Below are positions 5,558-11,712 of a stretch of 11,712 nt of DNA, one piece after another; the stretch's first letter is position 1; each line of letters starts with the position of its first letter. The stretch comes from an uncultured Sutterella sp. GTDB taxonomy: Bacteria; Pseudomonadota; Gammaproteobacteria; Burkholderiales; Burkholderiaceae_F. Below the pieces are notes generated by a model. The model had not been told where the DNA came from. It was given only the letters and a program-made list of their open reading frames with translations, and searched no databases. The stretch is from positions 1 through 11,712 of the forward strand of contig CAJJMF010000065.1 of assembly GCA_905192805.1 (NCBI GenBank). Direction: 5' to 3'. Position numbers and translations under genes: made by a program.

Positions 5558-6262
5558 TTAATCGTCACTCGTACCGTCATCACGACCAGCATCTTGATTA
5601 GCTGGTAGCTTATAGCCTCGTTCAGAAGCCCACACAGCGACTTCGACACGGGAACGGAAATTAAGTTTCTTGAGCACGTGCTTCACATGAACCTTGACCG
5701 TGCCGTCCGTAATGTTGAGACGCTGTGAAATATCGCGATTGGTTAAACCCGAGGCAATACAACAGAGCACATCATATTCTCGACGCGTAAGCACATCAGA
5801 GGCACGTCCCTCTTCTTGCCCGGCCTGCTCACCACGAAGTCGCTCAGCCAAAGCGGACGTCACTTTTTCACTCGAGGCCATCCCACCCGAGCAGGCATGG
5901 ATTAATTGTTCAGTAAATTCAGGGACCGAGACACTACGTAATAAATACCCATTAGCATCTAATCGAATCGCCTGCATCAAGAGTGCCGACTGCTCTGGGC
6001 TGTCCATCATCATGACAATACGACTTTTCGTATTGTGTGAGCGGATTTCCTTGAGAAAGCCGAGCGTGTCAAAACGCTCCATAGAAAGCGCCATCACAAT
6101 CAAATCAGGCTGCAAGACCGCTAAACCTCGCGCAACGGTTTGATCCCCCGTCTGCGCTAACACCGTAAAACGATCCGTGGCGTTTAACACATCCGCCATG
6201 GCCTTTCGGAACAGAGGATAATCATCAATCAAAACCACCGTTTTGACATTGGCTTTATCCAT
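5558..6262 (-). CDS. NarL/LuxR-family response regulator lacking the phospho-acceptor aspartate
   Basis: This 234-residue protein has a receiver domain (about 6-125), a linker and a C-terminal LuxR/GerE helix-turn-helix domain (about 155-215). It aligns along its length with NarL. The DNA-recognition segment TVKVHVKH (188-195) is identical to NarL's and keeps the equivalents of the base-contacting NarL K188, V189 and K192 (here K190, V191, K194). The receiver is degenerate. The acidic pair D13-D14 is present, but the aspartate phosphorylated in NarL (D59, in DLILLDLNM) is Ala58 here (DLIVMALSM, codon GCG). The conserved Ser/Thr position is M86, and the conserved Lys is R109. It is therefore unlikely to be switched by ordinary phosphotransfer, and no sensor kinase is nearby. 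The ATG directly follows the TAA of the upstream amidohydrolase. AAGGAG nine bases upstream lies inside that gene, so translational coupling is likely. Its targets are unknown; NarL-type sites in neighbouring promoters are candidates. Confidence 0.92.
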   Translation of the reverse strand: MDKANVKTVVLIDDYPLFRKAMADVLNATDRFTVLAQTGDQTVARGLAVLQPDLIVMALSMERFDTLGFLKEIRSHNTKSRIVMMMDSPEQSALLMQAIRLDANGYLLRSVSVPEFTEQLIHACSGGMASSEKVTSALAERLRGEQAGQEEGRASDVLTRREYDVLCCIASGLTNRDISQRLNITDGTVKVHVKHVLKKLNFRSRVEVAVWASERGYKLPANQDAGRDDGTSDD

Positions 6263-7534
6263 TTAATTACACTCCTTTAAGACTGCGTTACGCAGAATTT
6301 CACAGCCCTGAAGGAAGTCATCTATTTGCATGGCCTCTTTGTGGTTATGTGAACCATTCTGATTCGCAACAAAAATCATGGCACTAGGAATACCAAATCG
6401 ACTGAACACAGCGGCGTCATGACCAGCGCCTGACGGCATCGCGGTGCACGCAATACCCGATTCATGAGCCACAGTTGATAACGTTTGTTGTAAGGATTCA
6501 TCCAAGTGTGCTGGTGCCGTATCAATACGAGCATCCCACTCAAATCGAACGCCCAGTTTTTCCTCAATATGCCGCGCTTCGGTCAGCAACAGCTCATGGA
6601 ATTCCTCCAGCACCTCGGCACTCACGCTACGCATATCAATCGAGAATTCGGTTTCGCCAGGGATTACGGCAATCGCAGCCGTTTTTGCTGTTTTCATGAT
6701 CCCAACAGTGAACACCAAATCCTTTCCTTGGGCAAGGAAGGCATCCCAATGCTCGTTCATACGATGGATAAGTTCAACCGTTGCCATCAACGCATCGTGA
6801 CGATAGGCCTTATCCACTGCCCCAGAATGAGCCGTTTCACCCCAACAACGTACCGATTTATGGCGAATGTTGCCCCGAATGCCCGTGACAATGCCCACTC
6901 GGCAATCGGCACGTTGCTCCAGCATAGGACCTTGTTCGATATGGAGTTCAAAAAAGCACTTGATTTGATGGGTATCAATCACTGGCTGCCCTGAACGAAC
7001 ACGATTCGTATCGACACCACAGGATTGCATCGCTTGAGCTAACGTCATCGTGCCATCGCGGTGCTTTAGCGCAAGGTCATCGGCACTCAGCGCTCCCATC
7101 ATGGCTAACGAGCCTACATAGGCCTTACCAAAATAAGAACTTTCCTCACACCGCATCACCAACACACGATAATCACGTTCCAATTGGATGTGATGGGAAC
7201 ATAACCAATGCATGACCGTGAGCGCAGCCACAATCCCAGCCAAACCATCGTAATTTCCGCCCTGAGGGACACTATCGGCATGACTTCCACTGACAACCGC
7301 TGGTAAGTCACGTCGATTGCCAGGTTTAGTTATCCAGACATTGCCCGCTAAATCGGTATGAATGTCTAAACCCCATGTCTCAACGAGCGTACAAAGGTAT
7401 TGAATCACCTCGGACTCAATGGGGCCATAACCCTGACGACTCACCCCAAACTCATCTTTCGAGAGGGCTCGTACGTCATCAAAAATCGTTTGAGCAAAGG
7501 CGGCTTGCTCAACCATAAAATCTGTTTTATTCAC
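6263..7534 (-). CDS. M20-family amidohydrolase (hydantoinase/carbamoylase or allantoate amidohydrolase type)
   Basis: This 423-residue cytoplasmic enzyme belongs to the two-metal M20 amidases that include allantoate amidohydrolase, ureidoglycolate amidohydrolase and N-carbamoyl-L-amino acid hydrolase, which cleave a C-N bond on a carbamoyl or ureido group. Metal-site motifs are in order: H85 (GSHADSVPQGG), D96 (NYDG), E130-E131 (RCEESSYFG, base and ligand), H198 (ELHIEQG) and H396 (GSHNH). PSGAGHDA (367-374) is also typical. The dimerisation/lid region is around 205-320. The usual AHAGTTPM segment reads AHSGAVDK here, so the substrate may differ from known members and cannot be assigned. Translation starts at GTG 7534, with GGTGG about eight bases upstream. 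The ATG six codons later has no ribosome binding site. It is the first gene of a two-gene operon with the NarL-like regulator and is divergent from an AbgA-type hydrolase. No allantoin or hydantoin pathway genes are in the window. Confidence 0.88.
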   Translation of the reverse strand: MNKTDFMVEQAAFAQTIFDDVRALSKDEFGVSRQGYGPIESEVIQYLCTLVETWGLDIHTDLAGNVWITKPGNRRDLPAVVSGSHADSVPQGGNYDGLAGIVAALTVMHWLCSHHIQLERDYRVLVMRCEESSYFGKAYVGSLAMMGALSADDLALKHRDGTMTLAQAMQSCGVDTNRVRSGQPVIDTHQIKCFFELHIEQGPMLEQRADCRVGIVTGIRGNIRHKSVRCWGETAHSGAVDKAYRHDALMATVELIHRMNEHWDAFLAQGKDLVFTVGIMKTAKTAAIAVIPGETEFSIDMRSVSAEVLEEFHELLLTEARHIEEKLGVRFEWDARIDTAPAHLDESLQQTLSTVAHESGIACTAMPSGAGHDAAVFSRFGIPSAMIFVANQNGSHNHKEAMQIDDFLQGCEILRNAVLKECN

Positions 7535-7949
7535 GTTTCATCCACCCCTTTAACAGGGGGAAAAGATTCCTTGGGTACGAGAGGAGTCTCATAATTTTTT
7601 ATGGGAGACCCACGAAGACACCTCTTCACAATGGAATACTACCAAAGACCTATCAATACCTCTCTCTAGATATCATGCTAAGTTGCCGCTCATTGATTAA
7701 ACCCAACAATTTAGCCTAGCTTAACCATGTTCTTGTTGCGCATTACTGACTAAACTAAGAAAGTGCACTGGCTTATACGGCCTGAAAGAGAGAAAAACTA
7801 CAAAATACTTGCTACGGTGAGTATCTAAGGAAGAGAAAATTTGAACTACGGCAATCCCCACCCTTGCCACTACCTCCTCTTCTTCATGCCTTTTCCTCTC
7901 GTTTTGGTTCATATAAGCACTTTTAATTACAAATGGGAGAATTTTTTCT
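7535..7949. promoter_or_regulatory. Divergent regulatory region between two amidohydrolase genes
   Basis: No gene is credible in these 415 bases. AGAGGAGTCT (7580-7589) and AGACACCTCT (7616-7625) are inverted copies with one mismatch. Inside them, GTCTC (7586-7590) can pair with GAGAC (7605-7609), so the two structures compete. One exact NarL-type heptamer TACCTCT is at 7657-7663. TTGAT-TAAA-CCCAA (7693-7706) matches eight of ten bases of the FNR consensus, with one perfect half. GGGAG ten bases before the ATG at 7950 is the ribosome binding site of the rightward gene. I find no convincing -35/-10 pair in either direction. Confidence 0.45.
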
Positions 7950-9239
7950 ATGACCACTCACGATTTATCGGCTTACCACGATCAACTCATCCGCATTCGC
8001 CGTACGTTACATACCTTGCCCGAAGAAGGATGGAGTGAGTTCAATACGACCGCACTGATTGTGAAAGAACTTCGCAGTTACGGCTATCAAGTACTGATGG
8101 GGACCCAAGTCATTGATCCCAAGAACTGCTTGGGGCGTACGCCTGCCGTTGTCGAAGCGGGGTTGAAATTAGCGCGTGAACGTGGTGTGGATGAGGCGCT
8201 CTTAGCGGAAATGCAGGAATTGCCCGGTTGTGTTGGTGTGCTCGACACGGGTCGCCCGGGTCCCACGCTAGCCATTCGCTTTGACATTGACTGCGTACCG
8301 GTTAACGAAGCCACAACAGAGAATCATCTTCCGTTCCGTGAAGGGTTCTGCTCTACCCGTCCCGGCTTAATGCATGCCTGTGGTCATGACGCCCACACCT
8401 CCACAGGCTTAGCCGTTGCCCATTGGTTTGCCGATCACAAGGACGACATGTGCGGCAAGATTAAGATTTTGTTCCAACCCGCTGAAGAAGGCGTGCGTGG
8501 GGCCGCGGGGATGGCAGCCTCGGGCATCGTTGATGATGCCGACTACTTCTTAGCTGCTCACATTGGCATGATGTGTAAGCATGGTGAAGTGTCGGTGGAT
8601 CCTTATGGCTTTTTGTGCACAACCAAATTGGATGTGACCTATACCGGTCGTCCTGCTCACGCAGGCGTCGAACCGAATGCGGGTCGTAACGCGATGGCTG
8701 CGGCTTGTAATGCCTTTGTGCAGTTGATGGGGATTGCCCGTCATGGCTCGGGGATGACACGTGTGAACGTGGGCCAACTCAATGCAGGGGAAGGTCGTAA
8801 TGTGATCCCCTCAAAGGCGGTCATGAAAATGGAAGTGCGTGGCGAAAACGCCGATATTAATCAATACATGTACGACTCCGCCATGGCGATTATTCAAGGC
8901 TGTGCGATGGCGCAAGGCGTGGACGTTCATGTTGAAAAAATGGGTGAGGCCGTTGACCTCAAAAATGATGCGGAGTTGCAAGATGTGTTGCGTAAAGCCG
9001 CTGGACGCGTCGAAGGGTTAACCGTTTGTCCTACCCCGCGCAACTTTGGTGGCTCTGAAGACGCCACTATCTTGGCACGCCGTGTGCAGGCCCATGGCGG
9101 GAAAGCTGCCTTCTTCGTGATTGGTACCGATCTCCCTTCGGGCCATCATACCGCTACCTTTGACGTCCAAGAAGAGAGCCTAAAAACGGGCTTGGCCCTC
9201 TGGACGAGTGCAGTTGACGAAATCTTAGGTCAGCACTAA
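7950..9239 (+). CDS. abgA: M20D aminoacylase, AbgA-like (p-aminobenzoyl-glutamate hydrolase subunit A type)
   Basis: This 429-residue metal-dependent amidohydrolase cleaves the amide bond of an N-acyl amino acid. In E. coli AbgA works with AbgB to split the folate breakdown product p-aminobenzoyl-glutamate. Similarity to AbgA runs along the chain, from the RRxLH and GW-EF start to the end. Metal-binding motifs are present: C144 and H146 (MHACGHDAHT), E179-E180 (FQPAEEGVRGA), H204 (AHIG) and H399/H400 (SGHHTATFD). The AbgA-specific insertion at about 52-92 and the GSEDAT motif (368-373) are also there. The dimerisation domain is around 222-335, with H237 (GRPAHAG) in place. Length agrees with AbgA (436). 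No abgB, abgT transporter or abgR regulator adjoins it, so the true substrate may be another acylated amino acid or peptide. The start has GGGAG upstream with a ten-base gap. The next ATG-free stretch of coding sequence makes other starts unlikely. It is divergent from a second M20 enzyme. Confidence 0.85.
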   Translation: MTTHDLSAYHDQLIRIRRTLHTLPEEGWSEFNTTALIVKELRSYGYQVLMGTQVIDPKNCLGRTPAVVEAGLKLARERGVDEALLAEMQELPGCVGVLDTGRPGPTLAIRFDIDCVPVNEATTENHLPFREGFCSTRPGLMHACGHDAHTSTGLAVAHWFADHKDDMCGKIKILFQPAEEGVRGAAGMAASGIVDDADYFLAAHIGMMCKHGEVSVDPYGFLCTTKLDVTYTGRPAHAGVEPNAGRNAMAAACNAFVQLMGIARHGSGMTRVNVGQLNAGEGRNVIPSKAVMKMEVRGENADINQYMYDSAMAIIQGCAMAQGVDVHVEKMGEAVDLKNDAELQDVLRKAAGRVEGLTVCPTPRNFGGSEDATILARRVQAHGGKAAFFVIGTDLPSGHHTATFDVQEESLKTGLALWTSAVDEILGQH

Positions 9240-9252
9240 GCCTTTCAATATA

Positions 9253-9292
9253 GCCTCTTCCCGAACACCGTATCGGGGAGAGGCTTGTTTTT
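9253..9292 (+). terminator. Rho-independent terminator of the AbgA-like gene
   Basis: GCCTCTTCCCGA (9253-9264) pairs with TCGGGGAGAGGC (9273-9284), with one G-U wobble, around an eight-base loop. TTGTTTTT follows. It lies 13 bases after the stop codon. Confidence 0.92.
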
Positions 9293-9371
9293 AAGAGCAT
9301 TTCCCTGCGGGACTGTGTCCATTAGGTTAGAATATGCCTCTTTCTTGTGACCAACGAGCCTCGATAAGCTC

Positions 9372-9401
9372 TTGGACACGTACAGATTTTTACTTTATAT
9401 G
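9372..9401 (+). promoter_or_regulatory. Candidate promoter of yebC
   Basis: TTGGAC (9372-9377) and TATATG (9396-9401) are 18 bases apart and lie about 75 bases before the yebC start. TAGAAT at 9328-9333 is an alternative -10 without a good -35. The evidence is weak. Confidence 0.28.
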
Positions 9402-9477
9402 TTCTCTGGTACTGATTTACACCTCGGTTGTGTTAATTCCCCAGAGATTATTTCTTTACGACACCGAAAGGATCATC

Positions 9478-10212
9478 ATGAGCGGTCATTCTAAATGGGC
9501 TAACATCCAGCATCGCAAGGGACGTCAGGACGCCAAGCGTTCGAATCTCTGGACGAAGCTGGTCCGTGAAATCATTGTTGCGGCACGTTTGGGTGGTGGC
9601 GATCCGGACGCTAACTCCCGTTTACGCCTTGCGTTAATTAAGGCTCGTGCTGGTAACGTCCCGAAGGACACGATCACCAACGCGATCTTAAAAGGCACTG
9701 GGCAGCTGGAAGGCGTGAGCTACGAAGAAATTCGCTATGAAGGCTATGGGATCAACGGTGCGGCCTTAATGATTGACTGCACGACCGATAACCGTGTGCG
9801 CACGGTGGCCGATGTTCGTCATGCCCTCAACAAAAACGGTGGCAACTTAGGCACCGATGGTAGCGTGGCCTTCAACTTCAAGCATGTGGGTGAATTCTTC
9901 TTCGCACCTGGACAAACCACGGAAGATGCCGTCATGGAAATTGCCTTGGAAGCCGGTGCAGACGATGTCATTGCGGATGAAGACGGTTCCATCGAAGTGA
10001 TCTGCGAGGCGAGCGCCTTTGACGCGGTCTCGAAAGCGTTTGAAGCTGCGGGTTTAAATCCGGAAGTTTCTGAAATCACCTATAAGGCCCTCAACGAGGT
10101 CAACCTCACTGGCGAAGATGCTGTGAAGATGCAAAAGCTGATCGACGCCCTCGAGGATCTGGATGACGTGCAACAGGTTTACACCTCGGCCGTCTTTGAT
10201 GATCAAGAGTAA
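9478..10212 (+). CDS. yebC: YebC/PmpR (TACO1) family protein
   Basis: This 244-residue cytoplasmic protein belongs to the YebC/TACO1 family. Members have been described as transcriptional regulators (PmpR) and more recently as translation factors that help ribosomes through proline-rich stretches. The family signature at the N-terminus, MSGHSKWANIQHRKGRQDAK, is present, followed by the basic helices (about 20-75), GGGDPDAN-RLRLA, VPKDTI, YEEIRYEGYG, TDNR-RTVADVRHA and GGNLGTDGSVAFNF. The acidic domains II and III follow (about 130-244). Length is normal for the family. The start at 9478 is chosen because AAAGGA lies six bases upstream and the family always starts at this point. An in-frame extension reaching back to 9334 has no similarity and is rejected. 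It has its own terminator and precedes purD, a common betaproteobacterial order. Confidence 0.96.
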   Translation: MSGHSKWANIQHRKGRQDAKRSNLWTKLVREIIVAARLGGGDPDANSRLRLALIKARAGNVPKDTITNAILKGTGQLEGVSYEEIRYEGYGINGAALMIDCTTDNRVRTVADVRHALNKNGGNLGTDGSVAFNFKHVGEFFFAPGQTTEDAVMEIALEAGADDVIADEDGSIEVICEASAFDAVSKAFEAAGLNPEVSEITYKALNEVNLTGEDAVKMQKLIDALEDLDDVQQVYTSAVFDDQE

Positions 10213-10220
10213 TTGAGACA

Positions 10221-10255
10221 AAAACGCCTCCTTTTTTGGGGGCGTTTTCGTTTTT
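10221..10255 (+). terminator. Rho-independent terminator between yebC and purD
   Basis: AAAACGCCTCC (10221-10231) pairs with GGGGGCGTTTT (10238-10248), with one wobble, around a loop of six T residues, then CGTTTTT. It starts eight bases after the yebC stop, so purD must have its own promoter or rely on read-through. Confidence 0.92.
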
Positions 10256-10337
10256 CATCTATCCCTTTCGCCTACACTATAGCCACTTTACAGAATTCCT
10301 TTCTCTTTTCTTTTTGACTCACTCTTTTGGAGCCAAC

Positions 10338-11621
10338 ATGAATCTTCTTGTCGTCGGTAATGGGGGGCGTGAACACGCTCTCGCTTGGCGTCTCGCTCAA
10401 AGTGATCGCGTACAAACGGTGTACGTCGCCCCAGGCAACGCTGGTACAGCCACCGAACCCAAACTCAAAAACGTTCCAATCACAGACTTGGATGAATTAG
10501 CACACTTTGTGCAAAGTAACGCCATTGACTTTACGCTCGTTGGGCCTGAAGCTCCTCTCGCAGCAGGGATTGTGAACAAATTCCGAGCCTTGGGGCTTCC
10601 CATCTTTGGCCCCACCAAAGAAGCCGCACAATTGGAAAGCTCGAAGGACTTTGCCAAGGCCTTTATGAAGCGCCATGGCATTCCCACGGCAGACTACGAG
10701 TCATTCACCGACCCTGCGCTCGCGCACGCCTATGTCGATCGAAAAGGAGCTCCTATTGTCGTCAAAGCCGACGGACTCGCAGCAGGCAAAGGCGTGGTGG
10801 TGGCTCAGACCTTAGAAGAAGCCCATGACGCAATCAACATGATGCTCGAAGGTCACGAATTTGGTAACGCGGGAGCCCGCGTTGTCATTGAAGACTTCCT
10901 TCAGGGCGAAGAAGCATCCTTTATTGTGATGGTTGACGGTCAACACGTACTCCCCTTGGCCACGTCTCAGGACCATAAACGTCTACTCGATCAAGATCAA
11001 GGGCCCAACACGGGGGGTATGGGTGCCTACTCGCCTGCGCCCGTGGTGACGCCTGATATCCATGCCAAAGTCATGCGTGAAATCATCACGCCTACGGTAC
11101 AAGGCATGGCGAAAGACGGCATTGTTTACACAGGCTTCCTCTATGCGGGGTTGATGATCAGCCACACTGAAGACGGAACTCCAGTGGTGCGTATACTGGA
11201 ATTTAACTGCCGTATGGGAGACCCAGAAACCCAACCCATCATGATGCGCGTTAAGAGTGATTTCTCGGTTGTGGTGGAAAAAGCCATTGCTGGAAAACTC
11301 GACGAGGCCGAAATTGAATGGGATCGCCGTACGGCCTTAGGCGTCGTGAGTGCCGCCAAGGGCTATCCCTTCCATCCCGAAAAGGGCGCTGCCATTACGC
11401 ACTTACCAACGAGTACCGACGATCAACACACCTTCCATGCCGGCACCGAACTCGATGCAACCGGCACCATCCGTGTCTCCGGGGGGCGCGTCCTCTGCTC
11501 CGTAGGACTTGGGGAAAACGTCGCTTCGGCTCGTCAGGTAGCTTATCAAGCCGTCGAAGAAGTGCACTTTGAAGGAAAACAATTCCGCACTGACATTGGC
11601 TACCGCGCACTGACTCGCTAA
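10338..11621 (+). CDS. purD: Phosphoribosylamine--glycine ligase (GAR synthetase)
   Basis: PurD is the ATP-dependent enzyme of step two of de novo purine synthesis: it joins 5-phosphoribosylamine and glycine to form GAR. The 427-residue length matches E. coli PurD (429). An N-terminal domain begins with GNGGREHALAWRL (7-19) and contains GPEAPLAAGI. The ATP-grasp domain has the nucleotide-binding KADGLAAGKGV (143-153), EEASF, SQDHKRLLD (210-218), NTGGMGAYSP (224-233) and the metal-binding LEFNCRMGDPETQP (287-300). The last 90 residues form the C-terminal domain. The start at 10338 has GGAG five to six bases upstream and is where the family begins. A 34-codon in-frame extension upstream overlaps the yebC terminator and is rejected. 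In several betaproteobacteria yebC-purD is followed by hemF, which would lie beyond this window. Confidence 0.97.
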   Translation: MNLLVVGNGGREHALAWRLAQSDRVQTVYVAPGNAGTATEPKLKNVPITDLDELAHFVQSNAIDFTLVGPEAPLAAGIVNKFRALGLPIFGPTKEAAQLESSKDFAKAFMKRHGIPTADYESFTDPALAHAYVDRKGAPIVVKADGLAAGKGVVVAQTLEEAHDAINMMLEGHEFGNAGARVVIEDFLQGEEASFIVMVDGQHVLPLATSQDHKRLLDQDQGPNTGGMGAYSPAPVVTPDIHAKVMREIITPTVQGMAKDGIVYTGFLYAGLMISHTEDGTPVVRILEFNCRMGDPETQPIMMRVKSDFSVVVEKAIAGKLDEAEIEWDRRTALGVVSAAKGYPFHPEKGAAITHLPTSTDDQHTFHAGTELDATGTIRVSGGRVLCSVGLGENVASARQVAYQAVEEVHFEGKQFRTDIGYRALTR

Positions 11622-11664
11622 AACCACTCGCACTCTTCATCCCAGAGCTTGGGCGTTACCTGAA

Positions 11665-11706
11665 CTCCCGCTTCACAGATCCCTATTTTAGGATCCGAGG
11701 CGGGAG
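11665..11706 (+). terminator. Long hairpin after purD, possible terminator
   Basis: CTCCCGCTTC (11665-11674) pairs with GAGGCGGGAG (11697-11706), with one wobble. An inner GATCC/GGATC stem (11678-11682 with 11691-11695) lies inside. ATTT follows, but the window ends before a full T-run can be seen. It is either the purD terminator or a hairpin between purD and the next gene. Confidence 0.5.
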
Positions 11707-11712
11707 ATTTAC

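Noticed and set aside
5417..5608. Plus-strand ORF of 63 codons
   Set aside because: It runs through the two terminators between dcuB and the regulator and into the antisense of the regulator gene.
6506..6994. Plus-strand ORF of 162 codons
   Set aside because: It is antisense to the amidohydrolase, which has all its metal-binding motifs in frame.
9334..9477. In-frame 48-codon N-terminal extension of YebC
   Set aside because: The extension is not similar to the family, contains candidate promoter sequence, and the ATG at 9478 has a good ribosome binding site and begins the conserved signature.
10236..10337. In-frame 34-codon N-terminal extension of PurD
   Set aside because: It overlaps the yebC terminator. 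The family starts at MNLLVVGNGG, and GGAG precedes the ATG at 10338.
1..11712. CRISPR arrays, tRNA/rRNA genes, prophage attachment sites, toxin-antitoxin pairs
   Set aside because: I looked on both strands and saw no regularly spaced repeats, no cloverleaf-like tRNA and no small paired ORFs with supporting motifs.

Overview
The window looks like chromosomal DNA from an anaerobic or microaerophilic Gram-negative gut-type bacterium. Betaproteobacteria are most likely, probably Burkholderiales close to Sutterellaceae. This is inference: yebC directly followed by purD is a familiar betaproteobacterial order, the C4-dicarboxylate genes point to fumarate-based anaerobic metabolism, and base composition is moderate. 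No rRNA, tRNA, CRISPR array or complete insertion sequence is visible.

Left part (1-5470), fumarate metabolism. A perfect FNR/ANR box (13-26) precedes a single fumarate reductase cytochrome b gene (frdC, 145-981) that ends in a strong terminator, with no frdA or frdB beside it inside the window. A nearly gene-free stretch follows, holding one short transposase-like helix-turn-helix ORF (1502-1726, minus). Then comes an oxygen-sensitive class I fumarase (1842-3371, minus), divergent from the anaerobic C4-dicarboxylate antiporter dcuB (3896-5245, plus). The roughly 520 bp between them is AT-rich and full of repeats, palindromes and NarL-type heptamers. Together these genes fit fumarate respiration: DcuB exchanges fumarate or malate for succinate, fumarase converts malate to fumarate, and the fumarate reductase anchor passes quinol electrons to the fumarate-reducing subunits.

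Middle part (5470-9300), amidohydrolases and an unusual regulator. A NarL-like response regulator (5558-6262, minus) has Ala where the phospho-accepting Asp should be, but keeps the NarL DNA-recognition helix. Its start codon abuts the stop codon of an M20-family amidohydrolase of the hydantoinase/carbamoylase type (6263-7534, minus). Divergent from these is an AbgA-type M20 aminoacylase (7950-9239, plus). The 415 bp between the two hydrolases carries inverted repeats, a partial FNR-like site and one exact NarL heptamer.

Right part (9300-11712), housekeeping. YebC (translation/regulatory factor) and PurD (purine synthesis) are both on the plus strand, each with a good ribosome binding site. 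YebC is followed by a clear terminator. A long hairpin after purD runs to the window end.

The best candidate for something new is the pseudo-response regulator together with exact NarL-type sites in the two flanking divergent promoter regions. It may be a phosphorylation-independent NarL-like switch linking amidohydrolase expression with fumarate metabolism.
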